Source: Pandoraea thiooxydans
GTDB lineage: Bacteria > Pseudomonadota > Gammaproteobacteria > Burkholderiales > Burkholderiaceae
Length of the DNA: 64,000 nucleotides
Assembly (NCBI RefSeq): GCF_001931675.1
Contig: NZ_CP014839.1
Span: forward strand, 2,728,001 to 2,792,000
Reading direction: 5' to 3'
A program made the translations under genes and the position numbers. Position 1 is the stretch's first letter, and each line of letters opens with the position of its first letter. This document shows, one piece after another, positions 30,114 through 38,716 of the stretch. The notes beneath the pieces were generated by a model that was given only the letters and a program-made list of their open reading frames with translations, was not told where the DNA came from and ran no database searches.

Positions 30114-31538
30114 CTAGCCGGCCACGAGCTTTTTTGCCGGCCACTCCGATGCGCCATGCGGCGGCGGCAGGTTGTCGTTGTCGCCGACCACGGCGAAATA
30201 GCTGTTCCACGCCCGCAGCAGGCTGCTCCGGTCAGCCAGTGCGGGCTGTTCCAGATACCGCGCGCTGGCCAGCACGATGCGCAGCAGGTCGCCCGGATAG
30301 CACGCCAGCAGCGGCCGCCCGGCGGGCATGTGCAGGTGGTGAATCAGGTACTGGAAAGCGTCGTCGCTGGAGTCCACGCCAAGCTCTGCGCAGCGCTGGT
30401 CGTAGACCCGGCGGTAAGCCTCGATATCGAGCGCGCCCACGTAGAGCTTGCTGCCGAGCCGCCGGAAAAAGGCCTCGTCGCCGAGCTCCTCCGGCGAGAA
30501 GTTGCTGGAAAAGGCCACCCACACATCGAACGGCATCGAGAAGCGCATGCCCGTGTGCAGCGTGAGCATGTCGCGGCCACGGTCGAACGGTGCGATCCAG
30601 CGGTTGAGCAGATCGGCCGGCGCCACGCGCTGGCGCCCGAGGTCGTCGACCACGTACAGCCCGCCGTTGGCCTTGACGTGCGGCGGCGCCTGATAAAAGC
30701 CGCTCGACGCGTCATAGCGCAGCTCGAGCATCTCGAGCGTCAGTTCGCCCCCCGAAATGACCGCCGGGCGGCGGCAGCGCTGCCAGCGCGCGTCGAGCGG
30801 GGCATCCGTCGCGCCAGGCGCTTCGTCCGGCGCAGTTGGCTGATGAATCAGCGGGTCGAAAATCTGCACGACCTCGTTGTCGACGGCCAGCGCGTACGGC
30901 ACGGCGATCGAACCGGGCAGCAATTTGCCCAGGCGCTCGGCCAGCGAGGTCTTGCCGCTGCCGGCCGGGCCGAAAAAGATCACCGGTTTGCCGCTGTTGA
31001 CCGCGCCGCCAATGTCGTCGAGCAGTTCGCTCTTGACGATCAGGCCGGCAAATGCCGCCCGCAAGGCCGGCCGGGTCACGAATCGATGGGTGACCGACTG
31101 GCGCCGAATGACCTCCTCGTAGGCCGCCAGCGACACCGGCGCGGGGCCCGTATAGCGGCAGCGGGCCATGAATTCGGCGGCCCGGACCCGGCCGTTGTCG
31201 GTCAATTGCAACTCGACGTCGATGTCGTTGGCGCCGCGCCGGACGATCTCCAACAGGCGCTCGCGCACCGCGAAGGCGACCACCGCGTCAAGCACGCCGA
31301 CGCCCAGCTTGAGGCGCTGAACCAGTTGGGTAAGCGAGGTCTTGCCGCCCAGCAGCACGCTCTTGGCGACCAGCTCGAGCAGGAAGTTCTGCGTCAGGCC
31401 GGTCTCGGCGATGGTCTTGGGCGCGCGCGCCAGCGGCCCGGATTCCGCGCCCGCGCCCTTGAATCGGGCCCGGCTGACATCTTGCAGATGGCTGACGTCG
31501 GCCGAGCTGCCCGGCACTGGCTTCAGGATGTCTGACAT
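30114..31538 (-). CDS. Tad-locus P-loop ATPase (AAA-like), function unknown
   Basis: A 474-aa predicted cytoplasmic ATPase. Residues 1-170 lack recognisable motifs but are helical. Walker A GPAGSGKT is at 190-197, a Walker B-like YVVDDLGRQ follows at about 295, and SSNFSPEELGDEAFFRRLG looks like an AAA sensor/arginine-finger region. No transmembrane segment is seen. It sits between the prepilin peptidase and cpaB, in the operon direction, so it probably belongs to this Tad system, though the core Tad machinery needs only TadA as motor. ATG at 31538 avoids a nine-residue extension. Confidence 0.82.
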   Translation of the reverse strand: MSDILKPVPGSSADVSHLQDVSRARFKGAGAESGPLARAPKTIAETGLTQNFLLELVAKSVLLGGKTSLTQLVQRLKLGVGVLDAVVAFAVRERLLEIVRRGANDIDVELQLTDNGRVRAAEFMARCRYTGPAPVSLAAYEEVIRRQSVTHRFVTRPALRAAFAGLIVKSELLDDIGGAVNSGKPVIFFGPAGSGKTSLAERLGKLLPGSIAVPYALAVDNEVVQIFDPLIHQPTAPDEAPGATDAPLDARWQRCRRPAVISGGELTLEMLELRYDASSGFYQAPPHVKANGGLYVVDDLGRQRVAPADLLNRWIAPFDRGRDMLTLHTGMRFSMPFDVWVAFSSNFSPEELGDEAFFRRLGSKLYVGALDIEAYRRVYDQRCAELGVDSSDDAFQYLIHHLHMPAGRPLLACYPGDLLRIVLASARYLEQPALADRSSLLRAWNSYFAVVGDNDNLPPPHGASEWPAKKLVAG

Positions 31539-31644
31539 GTTCGTTCCCCCGGTTATCCGCGCCATGCGCGGCCATGCTCTTACTGCCTGTGCCTCTCTGC
31601 AGGAGGCTTACTTCACCGCACTGCTCGCCCGCAACGTCGCGCCG

Positions 31645-32193
31645 TCAAAGCACGTAGCCGCCGGCATGCAGGAGCATCACCCCCACGGTGCCCAGTGCAA
31701 TGGCCACCGCATAGGGCATCGTTCCCATCGACGCATTGGCGTGGGCGCTCGCCGGCGCCGCGTGCCAGCGCGCTCGGCTGGTTCCGCTCAGAAAAATGGC
31801 CAACAGGCTGCTGCCCGCCGCGCGAATCGCGCGCTCGCGCACGATGGCGCCTAGCGCCAGCACACCGCCGATCGCCCAGGTGCCCAGCACGATTTCAAAC
31901 GCCATGGCAGGCCCCACGAAGGCACCCACGGCGGCCATCAATTTCACGTCGCCGGCACTCATGCCCCGCAGCAGATAAATCGGCATGAACAGGCCGAAGC
32001 CCACCGCCAGGCCGGCAAGCCATTGCCCAATACCCGCGCTCACGCCGCGCAAACCCCATTGCACAGCGAGCGCCACGACCAGTCCAAGCAGCACCAGCCA
32101 ATTCGGAATGCGCCGCGCATGCAGATCCCAGGCCGCCGCCAGGCCCACCAGACCCAATACGCAAGCGCCGATAGGAAATTCGAAGGCATTCAT
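31645..32193 (-). CDS. tadV: Tad prepilin peptidase TadV/CpaA (A24 family)
   Basis: A 182-aa membrane aspartic protease that cleaves Flp prepilin and TadE-type pseudopilins. The first catalytic Asp is in AAAWDLHARRIPNW and the second in the GMSAGDVKLMAAVGAFVGP motif (G-x-x-x-GD). Five or six hydrophobic segments surround them. It lacks the N-methylation domain of PilD. ATG at 32193 follows AGGGG. Located directly after flp, the usual Tad order. Confidence 0.9.
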   Translation of the reverse strand: MNAFEFPIGACVLGLVGLAAAWDLHARRIPNWLVLLGLVVALAVQWGLRGVSAGIGQWLAGLAVGFGLFMPIYLLRGMSAGDVKLMAAVGAFVGPAMAFEIVLGTWAIGGVLALGAIVRERAIRAAGSSLLAIFLSGTSRARWHAAPASAHANASMGTMPYAVAIALGTVGVMLLHAGGYVL

Positions 32194-32280
32194 GGCATCC
32201 CCTCTTTGCTCAGATTGCGAGGTGCCCGCGTGGGCCCGGTGTACAGCCGGACCCACGACCACTCGCTGGGCTCAATTCTG

Positions 32281-32460
32281 TTAGCCCTGCGGCAACAAAC
32301 CGGCGATATAGTTGAACATGCCGGCCAGATTGGTGCCGACAAGCCCCGCGGCAGCGATGATCGCCACCGCGATCAACGCGGCCAGCAAGCCGTATTCGAT
32401 GGCTGTTACGCCCTCTTCGTCGCGTGCAAAGTCGCGGACCAGGTCAAGAGTTTTTTGCAT
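32281..32460 (-). CDS. flp: Flp-type major pilin
   Basis: A 59-aa type IVb pilin. The prepilin site is DEEG/VTAIEYGLLAALIAVA with Glu5 and Tyr6 of the mature form, the Flp-motif. The single hydrophobic helix and short C-terminus (NYIAGLLPQG) give a very small pilin, as usual for Flp. AAGGAGC sits 7 bp before the ATG. First gene of the leftward tad operon, so the main promoter should lie in the 32461-33814 spacer. Confidence 0.95.
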   Translation of the reverse strand: MQKTLDLVRDFARDEEGVTAIEYGLLAALIAVAIIAAAGLVGTNLAGMFNYIAGLLPQG

Positions 32461-33814
32461 TTGAAGCTCCTTGATTGCGAAAGAAGTTGTTGACTCAAGT
32501 ACAAAACACATGCCCGCTGCGGGACCGAGCACTGCGATAAGGCCGTTACCGCATGGCCCCCGGGCGGGAGAGCGGTCCGGCCGGAACACGGGCGCGATAC
32601 GCCGCATGCCCGCCCGAACCGCTCGCCCGCGCCTGCGTTTTGCTTCGCGTGCCGTGCCAGCGGCACGCGAAGCCCCCGGCCTTCGAAGCATGCGAACCGA
32701 GATGACCGGCCCAGCGAAGCGTCAAAGTTTTCCGGCGTCAAAGCACTGATTCCCCGACAGCAGTCCTGTGACTCCGGAAACCGGCGCGCCGTTGGTTACC
32801 CAGCCGACACGCCGCCGTTGCCCATGCCTCATGCGAAGACCGTGCCAGCGCGCGGAAATCGTTGTGAATACTGAATAATTGAAAAAGTAAAAGGCCGGCC
32901 GATCAGCGAATTGCGTGAAAATGTTTCATTTTTGATAACGAAAGCGCTGCGATCGGTCGGGAAATGACGTGACGGCCAGTCGAACATCCCCTTGGGTGGA
33001 GAAAAAAGCACGCATGGAGCGCGAGCGCGATGTGACTCTCGCGCAACAATTGGATGCCCGATACCATGCGCCAGATGCGCCCGGGACCGACTGCCAGCGC
33101 GGTTCGAACAGTAAAAAAGACCGACAATCCGATGGAGAGCACTATCTCCAAGAAAGTCAATTGAGAGTTAACCGTTTGCTGATGCCGGACAAACAAATGC
33201 ATCGGACGGCCGGTCGCGGTCGGGCCAATAGCGCACATTCGAGCGCCTTCGGTCACGAATCGAAAGGCAGAAACAAAACGTTACAAAATGTTACGCAACT
33301 GATACAAACGCCTTTTGGGAGGCTTTTTGAGCGTGCCTGCGTCGGAAAAAGGCCCGGTTATTGAGGAATACTCACGGTCCGGTGCACGACTGAGCTGCCC
33401 GCAAGACCATATTTGATGGGCTTCGAACCGCTCGCGGGTCACTCGAATCGATGCCATTTCACTTTTGATACGTTTTTTGCCAGGCATGCCGGGCACGACG
33501 GCATGGCGCTGGCGCAAGGCACGCAGCCGTGAGGGTTATCGAGTCGTGGCATGTTTCATGCTTGATTTTCAGTACCAAAATCAAGCGGTCATTGGCGTGA
33601 ACGGACCGTACCGAGTCAGTCTGAGTCAACCGGGGGAAGTGATGCGCAATACTATCTGGCGCCGTCTGGCGCGATTTCCATCATCCCGACCTTACCCGCC
33701 ACGCTCGCTCGATGGACCGACGCGGTCCTGCGCGACAGCGGCTCCCGCAGCCCCTGCCGCCATTCGCGGCGATTAGGTCGCTGCGGCCCACTGGCAAGGC
33801 ATCGGAGGTAATCG
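32461..33814. other. 1.35-kb gene-poor spacer between flp and the second TadG-like gene
   Basis: No frame here resembles a known protein. The right two thirds (about 32860-33620) are less GC-rich than the flanks. It should hold the divergent promoters of the tad operon and of the rightward tadG-like/ompA pair, but I could not pick a convincing sigma70 or sigma54 promoter. It contains the perfect inverted repeat at 32642-32673, an AAAATG-TTT-CATTTT palindrome at 32918-32932, and a weak hairpin followed by T5 near 33310-33330. A 44-codon frame at 33642-33776 with a good RBS is unproven. Confidence 0.6.
32642..32673. repeat. Perfect 13-bp inverted repeat upstream of flp
   Basis: GCTTCGCGTGCCG (32642-32654) and its exact reverse complement (32661-32673) around a 6-nt loop. 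There is no T-run on either exit, so it is not a standard terminator. It lies about 180 bp upstream of flp and could be an mRNA leader structure or a protein-binding palindrome. Confidence 0.7.
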
Positions 33815-34831
33815 ATGCGCACCCATTCGATCGGCAAGCGGGTTCAGCTACGCCAGCGCGCCTCGGCGGGCATGCTCAGCGCGCTCATGGCGGCCGTGCT
33901 GGTGAGCGCGGGCGTGCTGGCGCTCGATTTGGGCAAGCTTTGGGCGCTGCACGGCGAGTTGCAGAACGCCGCCGACGCCGCCGCCCTGGCCGGTGCCGGC
34001 GCGCTCGAACCGGCCTACCCTCGCCCTGACTGGTCACGCGCGCGCACGCTTGCCGCACTCGCCGTTTCGCTCAACAGCGCAGCGGCGCCCAAACTTGCCG
34101 TCGAGCGCATCCAGACCGGCTACTGGAACCTTGCGGAACCTCGGGCCAGCCTGCGGCCGAACGGCATCACGCCGGGCGCCAACGACCGCCCGGCGGTCAT
34201 GGTGACGGTCAGCCACGCACCCGCTGGCCAACCGGGTGCGCCAGGGCGGCTGCTGGCCTCACTGCTGGCGATGGTGCACATCCCCGCGAGCGCCACGGCC
34301 GTCGCGGTCATCGCGGTCGCCGACCATGCGGCGGCGGGAACGCTGTTCCCGCTCGCGATTCCCGCCTGCCTGTATGACGCCTATTGGGACAGCGCCGACG
34401 CCAGACCGAGAACTGACCCTGCGACGGGCCGCCCGTTCGTTCTGAAAATCGGCGCCTCGTATCGTTATGGCGCATGCCCGTCGGGGCAGTGGACCTCGTT
34501 CGAGACCGACGCGCAAGGCACAGCGCAACTGCGCGAATTGATCGCGCGCGGCAACCCGACCGGCGTCAGTACCGGCGACAGCATATGGATACAGCCGCGC
34601 GCATCGGGCCTGGGCAACGCGGCGGTGGCCGCGCCGGCGGACGTGCTGCTGCCGGTCGTGGCTGGCCTGGACGGGCATCGCGCCATACCGATCGTGGCGT
34701 TCGCGCCATTTCGCATCACCGGCGCGGCAACCCGTGGCCGCCAATATATCGAGGGGCATTTCATGGCCGCCGATTCGGCACGTCCTCGGGCCAGCGGCGA
34801 CGCGCTCGCCAGTCCGGCGCTGGTGCGATGA
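33815..34831 (+). CDS. Second TadG-like pilus assembly protein
   Basis: A 338-aa protein. The N-terminal TadE/G segment (SAGMLSALMAAVLVSAGVLA, then LDLGKLWALHGELQNAADAA) matches the TadG-like gene at 25637-26893. The remainder is a periplasmic Ala/Arg-rich region with a cysteine pair. GGAGGT lies 7 bp before the ATG. It is transcribed away from the main tad operon, which makes it an outlying member of the Tad system, perhaps regulated separately. I see no MIDAS motif. Confidence 0.83.
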   Translation: MRTHSIGKRVQLRQRASAGMLSALMAAVLVSAGVLALDLGKLWALHGELQNAADAAALAGAGALEPAYPRPDWSRARTLAALAVSLNSAAAPKLAVERIQTGYWNLAEPRASLRPNGITPGANDRPAVMVTVSHAPAGQPGAPGRLLASLLAMVHIPASATAVAVIAVADHAAAGTLFPLAIPACLYDAYWDSADARPRTDPATGRPFVLKIGASYRYGACPSGQWTSFETDAQGTAQLRELIARGNPTGVSTGDSIWIQPRASGLGNAAVAAPADVLLPVVAGLDGHRAIPIVAFAPFRITGAATRGRQYIEGHFMAADSARPRASGDALASPALVR

Positions 34832-35130
34832 GATCACAGCGACAGAGATTGTTTTAGCGTTTAAAAAGGGGCGGAAAAAATCGCGCAGCCGAATCCAACG
34901 AATCCTTTAATCGAACGAATCGATCACACGCTCGGGCAAATCGCCGCACCTTGCTTTGACGGGTATGGCGAGAAAGCCACGACTCAGCGTATCTCTCTAT
35001 GGCCGCACGCCGCCGCGCGCGCGACCATTCCATCCAGGCGGCGACGCACCACGGGGGCGTTGCGGGGGCTCGCCGCGGCCGCGATTGAACCACCGAATGT
35101 TCCGCACACACGACAAGGGGGATTGATCCA
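34832..35130. other. Non-coding spacer between the tadG-like and OmpA genes
   Basis: No plausible gene. Contains two copies of AACGAATC in an AT-richer stretch (about 34898-34921) and a strong Shine-Dalgarno (AAGGGGGA) just before the OmpA-family start. The length suggests that the OmpA gene has its own promoter, but no clear -35/-10 pair was found. Confidence 0.5.
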
Positions 35131-36135
35131 ATGAGTCTGCCTCGCCTGGCCGCGACAGCGGCCGCAAGCGCGTTACTGGTCGCCTGCGCGGCGTCGAGCA
35201 CCACCGCCGAGGCGCCAACGGCGACGGCCCGCCCGGCGCCAGCCGCCGCCTCCCAGCCCAAGCTGGTGCGCGCCTACGACTATGGGTCCAGCATCGTTCT
35301 CGAATTCGCCAGGGCGCCGTCGTCCCTGTCGGTGACCGATGCGAGCGGCGCGCCGGTCGGACTCACACGCGATGGCCCGAATTTTCGCATCGCCCGCAAG
35401 ATCTACGATTTCACCATTCACACCGCCGCCGGCGCGACGCGCATTCATTTGCAGCGCCCCGCACCGGTCGCGGCAGGCGTGCCTCCCAAACCGCCTGCTC
35501 CTGCACCTGCACCTGCACCCTCGCCCGCACCTGCGCCGGCGGCCGCCGTCGCCGACAACGCAGCCAGTACCGCCCGAGCCCCGGCACCGGCGAGCGACGA
35601 CGCTGTGGCGAGTCTGATCGAGACGGCCGCGCGCCAGCTGGCCGCTGCCCGGGCCGTCGTCGAGCATGGGTCGCCCGACGAGCACACGCTGCACGCGCTC
35701 AATCGCCGCCTGGATCGCATTCAGCATTTGCTGGAGGCGGCGTCGGCCGCCGTGCTGATGACGCATTTCGACGCTTATCAGACCGCCTTCCGGCCCAGTC
35801 CGGCGTTCTCGCAGTTATTGGTGTCGGCCGCGCGATCGGCCGACCGGATCACCCTGCGCGGCCGGACCGATTCGACGATACCTGGCCCGCTCGACCCAAA
35901 AATCGCGCTGCAGCGGGCGCTGTCGGTCAGGCAATTCCTGCTCGAGCACGGCATCGAATCCGCAAAGATCCATGTATTTTCGCTGCCGGCAGGCGACTTC
36001 ATCGCGCCGGACACGACCCCGGCGGGGCGCGCCCTGAATCGCCGCGTCATGATCGAGGTCGTCAACCGCCGCATCGCCGAATTGACGCACCACGACCGGC
36101 TGCTGGCGCAACGCACCACCCTCGGCCAGCGCTAG
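35131..36135 (+). CDS. OmpA-family lipoprotein with an N-terminal beta-domain
   Basis: A 334-aa predicted outer-membrane lipoprotein: signal peptide with lipobox LVAC (Cys19). Residues about 45-110 (AYDYGSSIVLEFARAPSSLS, then RIARKIYDFTIHTAAGATRI) have a beta-rich pattern resembling the VirB9/TrbG N-terminal domain. A Pro/Ala linker (about 111-145) follows, then a helical stretch, then an OmpA-C peptidoglycan-binding domain (about 225-320: LRGRTDSTIPGPLDPKIALQ, and GRALNRRVMIEVVNRR). It follows the second TadG-like gene in the same direction and could anchor the pilus apparatus to peptidoglycan. Confidence 0.83.
   Translation: MSLPRLAATAAASALLVACAASSTTAEAPTATARPAPAAASQPKLVRAYDYGSSIVLEFARAPSSLSVTDASGAPVGLTRDGPNFRIARKIYDFTIHTAAGATRIHLQRPAPVAAGVPPKPPAPAPAPAPSPAPAPAAAVADNAASTARAPAPASDDAVASLIETAARQLAAARAVVEHGSPDEHTLHALNRRLDRIQHLLEAASAAVLMTHFDAYQTAFRPSPAFSQLLVSAARSADRITLRGRTDSTIPGPLDPKIALQRALSVRQFLLEHGIESAKIHVFSLPAGDFIAPDTTPAGRALNRRVMIEVVNRRIAELTHHDRLLAQRTTLGQR
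35487..35540 (+). repeat. Short tandem repeat coding for Pro-Ala linker
   Basis: Imperfect CCTGCA hexamer repeats encode the PAPAPAP linker of the OmpA-family lipoprotein. In-frame slippage would change linker length in 2-residue steps without a frameshift. Confidence 0.7.
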
Positions 36136-36230
36136 GGCCGCAGGTCGCCTCGCACGCCGCCGCTCGCGGCGCGCGACGCGCGAGTGCTTCATAATACGCA
36201 CACCGTTTGCGCGACCGGTGCGGCGCCATT

Positions 36231-37310
36231 TTGAAACCCGAGATTCCCCCCAGCGTTCCCAACAAGATCATTCATTGCGATTGCGACTGCTTTTACGCGG
36301 CGATCGAGATGCGTGACGACCCGTCGCTGCGCGGCATCCCGCTGGCGGTGGGCGGCCAGCCATCGCAGCGCGGCGTGATCGCCACCTGCAATTACGAGGC
36401 TCGGGCGTTCGGCGTGCGCTCGGCGATGCCGTCCTCGCAGGCGCTCAAACTCTGCCCCGCGCTGTTGATCCTGCCGCCGTCGATGGAGCGCTACCGCACC
36501 GCGTCGCGCCAGATCATGGCGATCTACCGCGATTACACCGACCTGGTGGAGCCGCTCTCGCTCGATGAAGCCTATCTCGACGTCACCGGCGTCGACCGCT
36601 GCCAGGGCAGCGGCACGCTGATCGCGCGCGAGATCCGCGCACGGGTGGCGCGCGATGTCGGCATCACAGTGTCGGCGGGCGTCGCGCCGAATAAATTTCT
36701 CGCCAAGATTGCCAGCGACTGGCGCAAGCCCGATGGCCTGTTCGTGATTCATCCACGCGAGGCCGACGCCTTCGTCTCGGCGCTGCCGGTCGAGAAGCTG
36801 TTCGGCGTCGGCAAGGTGACGGCCGCCCGGCTGCATGAACTGGGCGTCAAGACCTGCGGCGAGCTGCGCGGCTGGTCCAAGCTCGACCTGCACCGGCAAT
36901 TCGGCAGCTTTGGCCAGCGCCTGTTCGATCTGTGCCGCGGCATCGACACGCGGCGCGTCAATCCCGATCAGGAGCGCAAATCGATCAGCGTCGAAACCAC
37001 CTACGTTCACGATTTGCGCACGCTGGACGATTGCCGGCGCGAACTCGGCGTATTGATCGAGCAGTTGGCACGACGGATCGAACGCAACGATGCGGGCGCA
37101 TGGATACACAAATTGTTCGTCAAGCTGCGCTTCGACGACTTCAGCCGCACCACTGCCGAGTGCGTCAGCGCAACACTCGATGCAGCACAATGCCTGCAAT
37201 TGCTGGCCACCGGCTTCAAGCGCCGCAGCCGCCCGGTGCGGCTGCTGGGCGTCGGCGTGCGATTGGCCGACGATGCCGCAATGCGGCAATTCAAATTGTT
37301 CGACGATTGA
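36231..37310 (+). CDS. dinB: DNA polymerase IV (Y-family)
   Basis: Error-prone translesion polymerase. The N-terminus [20 protein letters not shown] carries the first catalytic Asp; [11 protein letters not shown] supplies the second acidic pair. [37 protein letters not shown] and the helix-hairpin-helix/thumb region ([20 protein letters not shown]) follow. No ATG precedes the domain; TTG at 36231 ([12 protein letters not shown]) gives the usual short leader, while TTG at 36207 is the alternative. No LexA box was recognised. The terminal clamp-binding motif may be the FKLFDD tail. Confidence 0.94.
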   Translation: MKPEIPPSVPNKIIHCDCDCFYAAIEMRDDPSLRGIPLAVGGQPSQRGVIATCNYEARAFGVRSAMPSSQALKLCPALLILPPSMERYRTASRQIMAIYRDYTDLVEPLSLDEAYLDVTGVDRCQGSGTLIAREIRARVARDVGITVSAGVAPNKFLAKIASDWRKPDGLFVIHPREADAFVSALPVEKLFGVGKVTAARLHELGVKTCGELRGWSKLDLHRQFGSFGQRLFDLCRGIDTRRVNPDQERKSISVETTYVHDLRTLDDCRRELGVLIEQLARRIERNDAGAWIHKLFVKLRFDDFSRTTAECVSATLDAAQCLQLLATGFKRRSRPVRLLGVGVRLADDAAMRQFKLFDD

Positions 37311-37392
37311 CCGGCCGCCGCCGACGGCCGTAAAACTTTCGGGAATCAGGCGGCTCTCATAAAATATCAGTAGAACTCACGGAGGTTCCAAC

Positions 37393-37596
37393 ATGAGCAA
37401 ATTGACTCGGCTGTTGGCCGTGACAACGCTCGCGGCATCGATGGCAGGCTGCGCCAGCATGAGCCATCAGCAAAAAGGAGCGGCGATCGGCGCGGTGGCC
37501 GGCGGCGTGCTGGGCAACGTTCTGACCGGCAACGCGCTGGGCACCGTCGGCGGGGCCGCGGTGGGCGGCGTGATCGGCGCGGGCGTCAGCAAGTAA
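37393..37596 (+). CDS. Small glycine-zipper lipoprotein (OsmB-like), second copy
   Basis: A 67-aa predicted lipoprotein with lipobox MAGC (Cys20). The mature part is a glycine zipper, with GAVAGGVLGNVLTGNALGTV and then GGAAVGGVIGAGVS. It is clearly related to the 66-aa protein at 15342-15542, differing mainly in the signal peptide. GGAGGT lies 7 bp before the ATG. Envelope stress or outer-membrane association is inferred from the family. Confidence 0.88.
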   Translation: MSKLTRLLAVTTLAASMAGCASMSHQQKGAAIGAVAGGVLGNVLTGNALGTVGGAAVGGVIGAGVSK

Positions 37597-37617
37597 GCGA
37601 GCCGCCGCAGGCACCGG

Positions 37618-38646
37618 TCACCTGGCTTGCCCGGCGGTAAACAACGGGTGCGCGAACGCCTCCTCCAGGCGCAGCACCGGACTGACGCAGCAATCGGCCG
37701 GATCGAACAGCGCGCACCACGCTGCCTGCGTGCGGGTGGCGAAAATCGCGTCCAGTTCGGTCTTGAGCGCGCGGGCGGCATCGCTGCCCGGCGCCTGTCC
37801 CAGGCTCCAATGCAGTGTGCGCCATTGCGGCTTGCCGATCACCTCGCACAAGGTCTGCCAGAATTTCAGCTCGAGCGCGCCCACGGCCATCCAGCGATCG
37901 TCGCGGGTGCGGTACACGTTGTAGCACGGCACTCCGCCGTTGAGCAGGTCCTGGCCGCTGCGACGCGTCGCGCCGTGATCGAGCACGGCCACCGCCGGCA
38001 GCAGGTTGCTGCGCTGCACCGCATGCGTCATCGATATGTCGAGCGCGCGGCCTTGTCCGGTGCGCCCGACCGCGTACAGGGCGGCGAGGATTTCCTGCAC
38101 GGCGCTCTGCGCGCCGCCGAACAGGTCGCCGATCTGGAAATTCGGCACGATGGGTGCATCGTCGGGCGCGGCCAGCTGATCCAGCACCCCGGCATAGCCG
38201 ATGTAATTGATGTCATGACCGGCGCGCTGCGCCATCGGCCCGTGCTGTCCGTAGCCGCTGATCGCGCAGTACACCAGGCGCGGGTTGAGCGCGCGCAGCG
38301 TATCGTAGCCCAGCCCCAGGCGCGCCATCACGCCGGGGCGAAACCCCTCGACCAGCACCTCGCACTGCGCGGCCAGCGCCAGCAGGCGCGCGTGCCCGTC
38401 CTGGCTTTTCAGGTCGAGCCGTTCGATCGTCTTGCCCCGGTTGAGCAGTGTGTAGAACGTGCCCGGTTCGCCGGCCGCGCGCTGCGCCTCGGTCTGCAGC
38501 ATCGCGCGCGCGGTGTCTCCGGCGCCGGGGTCTTCCACCTTGGTCACCTGCGCGCCCAGTTCCTGCAGGCGCAGCGTGGCCAGCGGGCCGGGCAGCAGCC
38601 GGGACAGATCGAGCACGCGCACGCCGCTTAAGGGAAGATCGGCCAT
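37618..38646 (-). CDS. CaiB/BaiF family CoA-transferase
   Basis: A 342-aa class III CoA-transferase-like protein. VRVLDLSRLLPGPLATLRLQ, GAQVTKVEDPGAGDTARAM and FQIGDLFGGAQSAVQEILAA (with the conserved catalytic-position Asp) are present. The sequence GPMAQRAGHDINYIGYAGVL and shorter length resemble the alpha-methylacyl-CoA racemase branch rather than formyl-CoA transferases. It is the last gene of a leftward four-gene cluster with LysR, a LeuDC-type hydratase and another CoA-transferase. Confidence 0.9.
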   Translation of the reverse strand: MADLPLSGVRVLDLSRLLPGPLATLRLQELGAQVTKVEDPGAGDTARAMLQTEAQRAAGEPGTFYTLLNRGKTIERLDLKSQDGHARLLALAAQCEVLVEGFRPGVMARLGLGYDTLRALNPRLVYCAISGYGQHGPMAQRAGHDINYIGYAGVLDQLAAPDDAPIVPNFQIGDLFGGAQSAVQEILAALYAVGRTGQGRALDISMTHAVQRSNLLPAVAVLDHGATRRSGQDLLNGGVPCYNVYRTRDDRWMAVGALELKFWQTLCEVIGKPQWRTLHWSLGQAPGSDAARALKTELDAIFATRTQAAWCALFDPADCCVSPVLRLEEAFAHPLFTAGQAR

Positions 38647-38716
38647 CTTGCAGTTCCTTTGCTCAAAACCGCCACACTAACGGCTTCGACAGTACGCCGC
38701 AAGCATCTGGCAAGGT

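Noticed and set aside
32903-33256. A 117-codon minus-strand frame with hydrophobic stretches upstream of flp
   Set aside because: No RBS, no recognisable family and irregular hydrophobicity; kept only as part of the gene-poor spacer description.
32461-33814. Prophage or insertion sequence in the gene-poor region
   Set aside because: No transposase, integrase, terminal inverted repeat pair or target duplication was recognised.
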